Source: Alistipes sp.
GTDB taxonomy: Bacteria; Bacteroidota; Bacteroidia; Bacteroidales; Rikenellaceae
Reading direction: 5' to 3'
Assembly: GCA_017380275.1 (NCBI GenBank)
Contig: JAFOEH010000120.1
Span: 1-26,011, forward strand
Length of the DNA: 26,011 nt
Shown: in pieces, positions 1-6,652 of the stretch
Layout of the letters: each line of letters starts with the position of its first letter
How positions within the stretch are numbered: the first letter of the stretch is position 1
Notes under the pieces: generated by a model
Database searches by the model: none
Seen by the model: only the letters and a program-made list of their open reading frames with translations
Told to the model about the DNA's origin: nothing
Made by a program: the position numbers and the translations under genes

Positions 1-162
1 GCGAAATATCACGATGTAGTAGAAAACGCCTTACAGGTTCTTGAACATATGGCTCATCGAGGAGCTGAAGGTGCTGATAACAAAACCGGTGATGGAGCTG
101 GAATTATGATACAGATTCCACATGAGTTTATATTACTTAATATAAACATACAACAGGAGTAA
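1..162 (+). pseudogene. gltB: Truncated glutamate synthase large subunit, N-terminal fragment
   Basis: Frame 1 is open from the window edge to TAA at 160-162. It encodes a stretch of the class-II glutamine amidotransferase domain of GltB, with the family block [17 protein letters not shown] followed by IPHEFILL. GltB makes glutamate from glutamine and 2-oxoglutarate and is normally about 1500 residues. Here the match stops near base 138 and the frame runs into NINIQQE and a stop, so almost all of the enzyme is missing. The start lies left of the window. No GltB sequence reappears at the other end of the AT-rich region, so this is not a simple interruption with both halves kept nearby. It could be a host gene cut by a rearrangement or a fragment carried by the island. 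The identification is strong; the history is inferred. Confidence 0.85.
126..147. repeat. Perfect 10-bp-arm palindrome at the gltB break
   Basis: Bases 126-135 (GTTTATATTA) are the exact reverse complement of 138-147 (TAATATAAAC), with only CT between. The left arm is gltB coding sequence (GAG TTT ATA TTA) and the right arm begins where GltB similarity ends. The inverted copy therefore sits at the breakpoint, as a fold-back rearrangement or an element end would leave. Confidence 0.8.
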
Positions 163-211
163 TATTTGTTATAATGTAATAATTGCGACCAAATAAAAGA
201 CATTAAATGAG

Positions 212-249
212 AATACGAGACTCATTACGAATCTCGTATTTTTGTTTTT
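212..249 (+). terminator. Rho-independent terminator hairpin
   Basis: AATACGAGA (212-220) pairs with TCTCGTATT (232-240) across an 11-base loop and is followed by TTTTTGTTTTT. The U-tract is on the plus strand, so it best stops transcription coming from the gltB fragment. The stem also lies just past the end of the minus-strand operon and may weakly serve it. Confidence 0.75.
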
Positions 250-271
250 ACACAAAATTATTATAGTGCCT

Positions 272-2488
272 CTAACATAGAGTCAGTACCGCACAACTCA
301 TACCAGCAGGAGCCACCAGCATCTCCAATATTGGCTTGGTTGTGTCATCAGCTATCATTTCTTCTACCTTATTTGCAAACTCCTCATAATCAGTAGCACT
401 AAATTCATTGGGCCCGTTCGGATGTGAATGCCACTCTCCCACATACCCAAATGTCGCACCTGACCGACGCTCAACCTGTGACAGTTTCTTCCTTATACCC
501 TTTTTCCCCAATACCAAGTAATCCCCTCTATGAATAGTATCTTCTGGAGCTTCAATGGTGTCTATGACATGTATCGTCTTTGTCTTTAGATTACATTGCC
601 CCAATAGGTATCCACCAGTTTCATAAGTGCCAGCCGCTTCGGCCAACTCCACTATATCCTTAAATGCCTGCTCACTTATACGAACCCTCCAAGTTTTCAC
701 ATCAAAACAATAATATGGCGGCACTTCAATTCTATGAACCTTTAAGCATCCATCATCATCACAAATATACATCCAACAGCCTCCATCGGGATGATTGCCC
801 GCAAAGACATCCTTAATCGTTATACTCATTGCTGAAGCATACAGCGAGATAACATCATCTGCAAGTATGAATGTTTCCGAATTACAGCCAAGCCCTACAT
901 TTAACAAAGTTGCAGGCTCTTCCAAAAGTCCCTTCTCACGCATAAGATAGTTGGAAACAAAAGCATCTGTCTTGTATTGGGCAAAGAATGTCGCCATTAC
1001 GTCATCCAGTCTTGCACCGTCACTATTACCTTCACACAACAACAATCCAAACCTTCCATCATCATATATAGCCGCACTAATAGCAGTCGGTCTGTCCTCA
1101 ATATTCACCAACTGATTACTAACCACCTTCGATGCTGAAAAATCTAGAAGATAATCGGGCTTTCGCTTGCTCATAACGTCCGCATCCTCCAGTATTGATT
1201 TTATGTGCTTACGAGAAGCCTCTGTGTTAAATGATTCATGGTAGTACATCATATTGGCAACACTTTTTAATTCGCAGGCCTTGTTCTTAAATACAGAATC
1301 ATCAAACAACACATGCCGGCTCAGATTATGTTCACTCATCGTATCTGGATCTGAAAACAAGATATTGTTTATACCAGCACGAATTAAATGCATCGCTACT
1401 TTTGACCCAAGAGCACCGCAACCTGAAATGATTAATGACGGATTAATCTCAGTATTCAAATGTGATATCTCATGAGCCTTCTTGGTTGTAAAAGGTGATT
1501 CATGTCTGTGGAATTTCACCTTTGATGTTGGTGTCAGCACGTATTTCCCTTCCGTATCTGTGTCTAATAGTATTTCGAAATTGACAAACTGATAGTAAGA
1601 ATCTACCCCTATCAATTTTTTACTTCGTCTTATCGCTAGGATAATAATAAAACTGGAAGTATGATTATCAACTTTGCCTAAGATTTCACTAATAGTAGCG
1701 TCTATTTCCACACCATGCTTACCTGCATATTCTTGAAGTTCCGAATATAGCCTTGGCAGCACGACATCATACCTATCACAACTCCTTTTAGAACCATCCC
1801 AACTTACGGCGCCGATGACAATATCTTTTTTACCTAACCCAGGCATTTTCAGAAGCCACATATTATCTTCCGTCAGTCGAATTAATTTCTTTTCCAACCG
1901 CACATAAATAACAAGAAAAAAACCATTTTGCCGGTCATCAACATTCTCTATCTCGTCCGATAGTCGTTCATAATCATACGATATGGTTGCCGTATACCCT
2001 TCAAGTCGCAATGGCTCAAACTTGCCGCCATCTTCTATATTCAAACCAGAAGCCAAATCTTCATACCACGACCGAAGGTGTTTGATAAAGTCCTCTAGCT
2101 CCATATTGGCAAACCACTCGTCACCATTACCGCGAAACAAGCAAATTGGCCTCATTCCATCTTTTTCGCAATAAATATGAGGGGTATGGTCAAAATCAAA
2201 ATCGCTTCTACCAATATACGCACCAGGTACTCGGTATGGATAATCAGAATAAAATTCCACATATACAGGCTCCTTTAACCGAACTAGTGCCGATTTTTCA
2301 TCATACCTTGTTGGAAATTCAAGTGACAAGACCAACCGAACTACTATTGAATCATGATACCTATAATATATATTGTCAAAAGATACGCCAACCATTCTGG
2401 AGACTCTTTTGACATCTTCTTGTACACACAGAGGGACTTCCGACAGTGTGCACTTTGTAAATTGTGGATATTCGTTACTTACTTCCAT
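272..2488 (-). CDS. E2-E1-JAB fusion protein (ubiquitin-like conjugation/deconjugation enzyme)
   Basis: This 738-residue protein has three domains. Residues 1-160 look like a prokaryotic E2: a HIY motif near 104, then RPICL with Cys116 as the candidate active cysteine, then a W and the helix ending WYEDLASG. Residues about 340-560 are an E1/ThiF adenylation domain with the ATP loop GCGALGS (356-362), SDPD near 379-382 and NLSRH (388-392); Cys535 is a possible E1 cysteine. Residues about 600-738 are a JAB/JAMM metalloprotease with ETGGYLLG (Glu623), HSHP (His687, His689) and Asp700, a complete zinc-site set. By family, E1 activates a C-terminus, E2 transfers it and JAB cleaves the product. I chose the ATG at 2488 because GAAAG lies just upstream and it overlaps the preceding stop by 14 bases; the in-frame ATG at 2593 would overlap that gene far more. 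It resembles CBASS Cap2 plus Cap3 joined in one chain. The conjugated partner is unknown. Confidence 0.85.
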   Translation of the reverse strand: MEVSNEYPQFTKCTLSEVPLCVQEDVKRVSRMVGVSFDNIYYRYHDSIVVRLVLSLEFPTRYDEKSALVRLKEPVYVEFYSDYPYRVPGAYIGRSDFDFDHTPHIYCEKDGMRPICLFRGNGDEWFANMELEDFIKHLRSWYEDLASGLNIEDGGKFEPLRLEGYTATISYDYERLSDEIENVDDRQNGFFLVIYVRLEKKLIRLTEDNMWLLKMPGLGKKDIVIGAVSWDGSKRSCDRYDVVLPRLYSELQEYAGKHGVEIDATISEILGKVDNHTSSFIIILAIRRSKKLIGVDSYYQFVNFEILLDTDTEGKYVLTPTSKVKFHRHESPFTTKKAHEISHLNTEINPSLIISGCGALGSKVAMHLIRAGINNILFSDPDTMSEHNLSRHVLFDDSVFKNKACELKSVANMMYYHESFNTEASRKHIKSILEDADVMSKRKPDYLLDFSASKVVSNQLVNIEDRPTAISAAIYDDGRFGLLLCEGNSDGARLDDVMATFFAQYKTDAFVSNYLMREKGLLEEPATLLNVGLGCNSETFILADDVISLYASAMSITIKDVFAGNHPDGGCWMYICDDDGCLKVHRIEVPPYYCFDVKTWRVRISEQAFKDIVELAEAAGTYETGGYLLGQCNLKTKTIHVIDTIEAPEDTIHRGDYLVLGKKGIRKKLSQVERRSGATFGYVGEWHSHPNGPNEFSATDYEEFANKVEEMIADDTTKPILEMLVAPAGMSCAVLTLC

Positions 2489-3629
2489 ATGTAGACTTTC
2501 TTCCCGATGTACCACTGCTACCAATGGCTGCTCCAGCCGAACCTGTCTGCTGATTCTTGTCCTTTCTCTGAAAGCCATTGGAAGTAACCACATACACCAC
2601 GGGCTTGGAGTTCTTGGAATCTGGTTCCTCGGCTAGAGAGATGAATTTGTCAGATGACCCTATCAGTTTTATATATTCCTTTTTGGCAGGATAATGCGGC
2701 GGATTATCATCGTCATCATTAATCTGCTTCGACGATGCAATGATTACTGCCCCACTTACTTTGTGATCTTTAATCAGTTTTTTTGACGATTCAACAGCCT
2801 CATCCGTTTCCTCCTTCTTATACGGAACGTCATTGAAGTAGGTCCAAGAACAATGATGGGGAGCCAGAAAAATATCAAAGTCTAATTTTTCACCATTGTT
2901 GTGAGCCGAACTTTGGTTTTGAATTTCCTCCCAGATATAGTGGTCGGCATCCCCACCAAAGAGGTACAACGCCGAAGGCTTAGTATCCCAACTGGATTTC
3001 TTAAACCTTGCCTGCATCACGATAGATGTCACATTCTTGTCCGACTCCGCTCTTCCCTTAACCAAACTATCCTTGAATGGAGAATGAACAAAGAATTCTA
3101 TCAATGCCATGGTCTTGCCATTCACCTTCTTGATTGTATCTCCCGGAATGTACGAAGGCACATTTTCATATTTCTTGTCTCCATCATATCCGATAATGAC
3201 AAGTCGGTTGCCGGCTTTGTTTTTGTCAGGAGAGTCCTCATCCCACAACTTACGACGTCTGTTTGCCTCCTTCTTTAATGCCTTTGCTGGCGTACTAGTA
3301 GCATCAGAGAAAAGCATTGGTGTCACCATCAGTTCATTAATGATTACCAAGTCATCATCTTTATCCGCATCCGAATACTTGTCAGGGTCACCCAGATAAT
3401 AATTCGTATCAATACCACGGCAATGGTCCTCATCGGGGTGTGTCAACATAAACAAGTCCAAATGGTATCTACCTTCGCCGTCAGTACTCAACTCGTCCAA
3501 CAAATCCTCCATGACATCATAACAATCATCGTTGTTTCTGATGTTTGCATCAATCTGAATAGTGGTCTTATCAACCTTAATCAATACAGTATCACCATTA
3601 TCTACAGGATAAAACTTAATCTTACTCAT
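2475..3629 (-). CDS. ComEC-like metallo-beta-lactamase-fold hydrolase with Gly/Ser-rich tail
   Basis: This 384-residue protein has no signal peptide and is probably cytosolic. The metal-binding block THPDEDH (63-69) supplies His64, Asp66, Asp68 and His69. FGGDADH near 224-230 supplies a further acidic ligand and APHHCSW (256-262) the last histidines. This order matches the MBL domains of the ComEC/Rec2 type, several of which act on nucleic acids or nucleotides; the substrate here cannot be told. The last 25 or so residues (after QRKDKNQQ) are a flexible Gly/Ser/Ala tail ending YGSK. The gene begins 8 bases after the four-TM gene, with GAAAGAA as ribosome-binding site, and its stop overlaps the start of the E2-E1-JAB gene by 14 bases, which suggests coupled translation and shared function. 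It may be the effector or the target of conjugation. Confidence 0.8.
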   Translation of the reverse strand: MSKIKFYPVDNGDTVLIKVDKTTIQIDANIRNNDDCYDVMEDLLDELSTDGEGRYHLDLFMLTHPDEDHCRGIDTNYYLGDPDKYSDADKDDDLVIINELMVTPMLFSDATSTPAKALKKEANRRRKLWDEDSPDKNKAGNRLVIIGYDGDKKYENVPSYIPGDTIKKVNGKTMALIEFFVHSPFKDSLVKGRAESDKNVTSIVMQARFKKSSWDTKPSALYLFGGDADHYIWEEIQNQSSAHNNGEKLDFDIFLAPHHCSWTYFNDVPYKKEETDEAVESSKKLIKDHKVSGAVIIASSKQINDDDDNPPHYPAKKEYIKLIGSSDKFISLAEEPDSKNSKPVVYVVTSNGFQRKDKNQQTGSAGAAIGSSGTSGRKSTYGSK

Positions 3630-3637
3630 GTTCTTTC

Positions 3638-4378
3638 TTAATAATTATTATCGTTATCATCCAAGTTCACAAACACATCATACATTCTTTTGGCGAAAGT
3701 CCTGCCATTACAATACGCCACCCATGTCACAGGAATGGTAAGCAGTAATATCAGCAAGCCTATCATCACAAAATGTTCTCCGAAAGGCAGTGCATAATAC
3801 CATTTGTTAATAGCAGCCATTGCAAACACCAGTATGGTATCAACCAACAACGCTGCCGTCAGGTTTCGCCAGAATCCATACAGACAATTCTGCTCGAATA
3901 ATATGTCATCAAAACGTGTGACATCTAAAAGCCAGGCTACAGCTTCATCCACCCGTTTTACATATTTCTTATTCTTATATGTTTTTGTCTTGTATTTCAA
4001 CAGATCAATATTTCTCCTTAATTTAATCTTCTTTCTAATTTCAGTCTTCTGGTCTTCCGAGTAAGACGAATCATTACTATATAGTATTCTACTTGTTGGT
4101 TTGAGACGGTCACAGAATATAATCATTTCAGGGTAAAACTTAGAGATATCACGAAGAGTAAATCTAAGTAAAAAGAACAATGCTGTACTAAATGTTGATA
4201 TAGACATTATATAAATTATTGCCCTTCCCCATACTTTCGACTCCATATAGTCGTCAACTCCTATTGATATTCCAAGAATAATTGGAATTATTAAAGAAAT
4301 ATATGAGGGATACTTCCTGGCCCATTTATTATACTGCTTGTTCCTTTTTTCTTTAATATTGTCTTCAATATGTCGCAT
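3638..4378 (-). CDS. Four-TM membrane protein, S-4TM-like candidate effector
   Basis: This 246-residue protein has four likely membrane helices, at about 24-42, 50-74, 171-191 and 202-223. Between the second and third lies a charged cytosolic segment of about 95 residues, rich in Lys/Arg (112-142) and ending in DDILFEQNCLYGFW. A 2+2 helix layout around a central soluble segment is that of S-4TM proteins found beside nucleotide-signal defence systems, where they are predicted to damage the membrane. The match is by architecture only, not by a diagnostic motif I can confirm. It is the first intact gene of the three-gene minus-strand set and starts five bases after the stop of a decayed reading frame. 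No clear promoter lies just upstream, so it may be transcribed from the ATPase promoter near 6300. Confidence 0.7.
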   Translation of the reverse strand: MRHIEDNIKEKRNKQYNKWARKYPSYISLIIPIILGISIGVDDYMESKVWGRAIIYIMSISTFSTALFFLLRFTLRDISKFYPEMIIFCDRLKPTSRILYSNDSSYSEDQKTEIRKKIKLRRNIDLLKYKTKTYKNKKYVKRVDEAVAWLLDVTRFDDILFEQNCLYGFWRNLTAALLVDTILVFAMAAINKWYYALPFGEHFVMIGLLILLLTIPVTWVAYCNGRTFAKRMYDVFVNLDDNDNNY

Positions 4379-4382
4379 ACCG

Positions 4383-4647
4383 TTATTTTGCTTTATAATA
4401 AAATAAATTCCAATACCCTAAATTATTTATATCCATAGATGCCCCTTCATTGTGAAACTTCTCTTTATTATATGCGTCTACATATGTTTTATTAATATAA
4501 CTAACATAGAGTCCACCGCCATGAACATCAATTAAAATCTTACGTCCTTGAATAATAAAAAGTCACATAAGATACATCGTTCCAATCTCCTACTTCATCT
4601 GCTGTAGCCACCTGTTGAAGTTCCACATATGAGTTCAAAGTGTTAAG
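4383..4647 (-). pseudogene. Frameshifted remnant, C-terminal end of an unknown protein
   Basis: The minus strand reads LNTLNSYVELQQVATADEVG and on to SYVTF, where the frame stops. If one T is removed from the run of five near 4565, reading continues without a break through IIQGRKILIDVHGGGLYVSY to the end WNLFYYKAK and TAA at 4385-4383. The joined frame is about 87 residues with normal amino-acid composition, so it looks like once-coding sequence with a one-base insertion. I do not recognise the family. It abuts the patatin fragment at 4643-4647 and could be the other end of that same gene after an internal deletion, or a separate gene. Confidence 0.55.
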
Positions 4648-4764
4648 TTATGTTGTTTTTAAGACCTTCTTCAAATTTTGCTAACACTTGAGCTGAAAAG
4701 AGTCCTTTAAAGCCTCCACCATCAATACACAATTTTTAAATAGTTTTTTTTCTTCTACTTTCAT
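4643..4764 (-). pseudogene. Decayed patatin-like phospholipase, N-terminal fragment
   Basis: An ATG at 4764 opens MKVEEKKLFK. After a one-base shift in the A run at 4737-4733 (minus strand) the frame gives LCIDGGGFKGLFSAQVLAKF and EEGLKNNIT, ending at TAA 4645-4643. The DGGGxKG loop followed by LAKFEE is the N-terminal oxyanion-hole block of patatin-like lipases. The GxSxG nucleophile block that should follow is absent. Patatin phospholipases are common membrane-degrading effectors of CBASS and related systems. The gene is frameshifted and truncated, so it is very likely inactive. Confidence 0.75.
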
Positions 4765-4891
4765 TTCCGGTATATTTTTTTACTATACAGTTCAACATAT
4801 TACTTAAAACCAAACTTGATGTATTCACATTGTTCGATTTTTTGTCTTTATAATTAGATTTGCGTTTCAGTTCTTTTCTCACTCTTGGCAT
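4736..4891 (-). CDS. Small basic ORF overlapping the ATPase stop (51 aa, possibly truncated)
   Basis: The ATG at 4891 lies inside the last codons of the ATPase gene (overlap 4879-4891), an arrangement typical of a translationally coupled second gene. The product starts MPRVRKELKRKSNYKDKK, is strongly basic and stops after SRRKKTI. AAA15 ATPases are often paired with a second protein such as RloB, whose N-terminus is also basic, so this may be the surviving start of such a partner. That assignment is inference: no RloB core motif follows. It also overlaps the patatin remnant in another frame, so it may be a chance ORF. Confidence 0.35.
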   Translation of the reverse strand: MPRVRKELKRKSNYKDKKSNNVNTSSLVLSNMLNCIVKKYTGNESRRKKTI

Positions 4892-6276
4892 ATAGTAGAC
4901 TGGTCTGGGATGTTTCTTTGTAAAAGTGCTTTAAATTCCTCGTCTCGAAATTTGGGGATTCCTCCAAATGATCCGTCAAGATAACTACCTCTTAATTCCT
5001 TATCGAAGCGTACTTTATATTCTTCTAATGAAACCAGTTTACTTTCACCCTCGGCGTTCTTTTCCATAAACCAAATTTCATCCTTACGTAATAAGTTTTG
5101 GGTCATCAAGGTAGTTTCATGGCTTGTTACAATCAACTGACTATCTATGCTTTCGCAAGAGTCCAAAAACAATTTAAATATTTGATAAACAAGAGATGGG
5201 TGCAGACTCCTTTCTATCTCATCGACGACAAACACTTTAGATCCTTTCATTAAGTCAAGAATCAATGGTATGTAATCAAAGAGCCGTTTTGTGCCATCAC
5301 TTTCGTTACTTAATGAAAACATCGCAATATCATTCTTACCTCCACCAATCATTTTATGAATAGTTATCAACTTCTTAGTTTTTACTACTCCATTTTCTGC
5401 TGATACCATATATAGTTCATCTTCGAAAGACAAAGCACCATAGGCATCCTTTCCATTAGATTTTAGGAGATCTGATTTGATGTCGCGTAATAACGCTTGA
5501 GGTATACCTAACTTTTCTATATCTACCTCATGCAATTTTATACTATCAATACCAGTATCAAAGTAACGTAGTAAAACCGCATAGAAACGCTGAAGTTCTA
5601 CATCATCGGCAGCTTGAAGCATAACTCCATGTTTGTAACCTGTTCCTGGAAATATAATTTTCAGCGTATTAAGAAACCAATTGATAACTGATGTGAGGTC
5701 AGATATATCATTTACATTGTCCTTAATATTACGGGTAAAAACTTCATGAAGGAACAATTGGTTATTTGGAGTAGACTGCGCAAAGAATTGTAAATACTGA
5801 CGAGATTCATCAGACTTATTACGTTTCAGCAATCCATCCAATGTGAACTGATTCCCTTTGCGCTCATAAATAAGATTCTCCGACCGTTTTGTAAACTCAT
5901 ATAACCACTCATTCACTATGCCTTCGTTATTAAATTCAATTCCATAGTCGTAATTTTTATTTTCTGACTGGAATTCTATTTCCAATTTGGAGTTATCTTC
6001 TCTTGCTTCCTTAGACAGAAGAAATTTATGGTAATCAATAAGACTATCAGGACGTGTCCCATGCAATACCATATACTTCAGGAAGGCAATTGCTTTTACT
6101 AAATTACTTTTACCACCTGCATTCGCCCCGTAAACGGCAGATGTTTTTAAAACACTATAACCTCCTATAGGCTTGGACTTGTGTTCTTGTTTTAGTCTTC
6201 CTTGACCAGGTATCATACAAAATTCAACCTCGTCGTGAAAGGAGAGAAAATTCTTAACTCTTAATCGTATTATCAT
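4879..6276 (-). CDS. AAA15/OLD-like ATPase (ATP-binding protein of the RloA type)
   Basis: This 465-residue ABC-like ATPase starts with MIIRLRVKNFLSF, the usual opening of SMC/OLD-like ATPases. Walker A is GANAGGKS (50-57), an ABC-type signature region is LSNESDGTKR, Walker B is VFVVDEIERSLHP (348-360) with the catalytic Glu353, and the switch histidine is in VTSHE (His386). Between them lies a long insert. Such proteins act with a nuclease or other effector partner in phage defence (RloA/RloB, AbiL- or Gabija-like pairs) and sense DNA ends or phage products; here no TOPRIM domain is present in the chain and no intact partner follows. The gene has its own promoter and may lead transcription of the genes down to 272. 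The start at 6276 follows a Bacteroidota -7 box by about 23 bases. The family call is solid; the role is inferred. Confidence 0.85.
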   Translation of the reverse strand: MIIRLRVKNFLSFHDEVEFCMIPGQGRLKQEHKSKPIGGYSVLKTSAVYGANAGGKSNLVKAIAFLKYMVLHGTRPDSLIDYHKFLLSKEAREDNSKLEIEFQSENKNYDYGIEFNNEGIVNEWLYEFTKRSENLIYERKGNQFTLDGLLKRNKSDESRQYLQFFAQSTPNNQLFLHEVFTRNIKDNVNDISDLTSVINWFLNTLKIIFPGTGYKHGVMLQAADDVELQRFYAVLLRYFDTGIDSIKLHEVDIEKLGIPQALLRDIKSDLLKSNGKDAYGALSFEDELYMVSAENGVVKTKKLITIHKMIGGGKNDIAMFSLSNESDGTKRLFDYIPLILDLMKGSKVFVVDEIERSLHPSLVYQIFKLFLDSCESIDSQLIVTSHETTLMTQNLLRKDEIWFMEKNAEGESKLVSLEEYKVRFDKELRGSYLDGSFGGIPKFRDEEFKALLQRNIPDQSTICQE

Positions 6277-6298
6277 ACTTGAAAACTTTATTTATGTG

Positions 6299-6329
6299 CA
6301 AAGTTAGAGAATTTTTCACATCCACAAAA
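6299..6329 (-). promoter_or_regulatory. Bacteroidota-type promoter of the AAA15 ATPase gene
   Basis: On the minus strand TTTTG (6329-6325) is followed, about 18 bases on, by TAACTTTG (6306-6299), matching the -33 TTTG and -7 TAnnTTTG boxes. Transcription would begin about 16 bases before the ATG at 6276. A TGTGAAA motif lies in the spacer, where a repressor could block it. Confidence 0.65.
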
Positions 6330-6410
6330 CTTTTAGCAATATTATTTATCTTTTCCATTAATCATTAATGTGAATATTTCACATTTCACATACTCGCAAA
6401 TAAGTGAAAT
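6314..6410. repeat. Cluster of TTTCACA repeats upstream of the ATPase gene
   Basis: TTTCACA occurs at 6314-6320 (between the promoter boxes) and twice in direct tandem at 6377-6390. Reverse halves GTGAA at 6370-6374 and GTGAAAT at 6404-6410 make two overlapping inverted repeats (GTGAA-TAT-TTCAC, and ATTTCAC 6383-6389 with GTGAAAT). The arrangement is that of an operator for a dimeric repressor. No regulator gene is adjacent. Confidence 0.45.
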
Positions 6411-6421
6411 TTGATTATTAA

Positions 6422-6583
6422 ACGAATAGTTCCGTTGTGCATGAGGTAGTCACTAGCCCTGAAGACTACCTCTGCATTTCTGCTAAGGACTATACTGGGG
6501 AGAATGGGCAGATAAATATAATATGTAGAATGATACAAGTATTCAAATCAGTAGGGATGAATTTCTTCGATTCTAAAATATAA
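6422..6583 (+). pseudogene. Possible coding remnant, 53 codons without a start
   Basis: A stop-free plus frame reads TNSSVVHEVVTSPEDYLCIS, then AKDYTGENGQINIICRM, and ends MNFFDSKI at TAA 6581-6583. Composition is protein-like, unlike the flanking AT-rich DNA. There is no ATG near its left end and a stop codon lies directly before it. It is probably the tail of a lost gene; I do not recognise the family. It could also be chance. Confidence 0.3.
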
Positions 6584-6629
6584 ATCGAATTGTTTTATAT
6601 AATTCTTCGTTTATAATCGATAAAAGTAT

Positions 6630-6637
6630 TATCTTTG
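6630..6637 (+). promoter_or_regulatory. -7 promoter box for the AAA_14 ATPase gene
   Basis: TATCTTTG at 6630-6637 matches TAnnTTTG. It overlaps the TTG at 6635 that would otherwise extend the next gene, so that TTG lies in the promoter and not in the mRNA. No convincing -33 box is visible. Confidence 0.55.
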
Positions 6638-6652
6638 CATGTGTTATCAAAT

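Noticed and set aside
2489..2593. ATG at 2593 as start of the E2-E1-JAB gene
   Set aside because: It would overlap the MBL gene by 119 bases, and the extra 35 residues do not look like part of the E2 domain; ATG 2488 has a ribosome-binding site.
272..4378. Reading the module as a classical CBASS system
   Set aside because: No cGAS/DncV-like nucleotidyltransferase motif is present in the window, and E2, E1 and JAB are in one chain rather than Cap2 plus Cap3.
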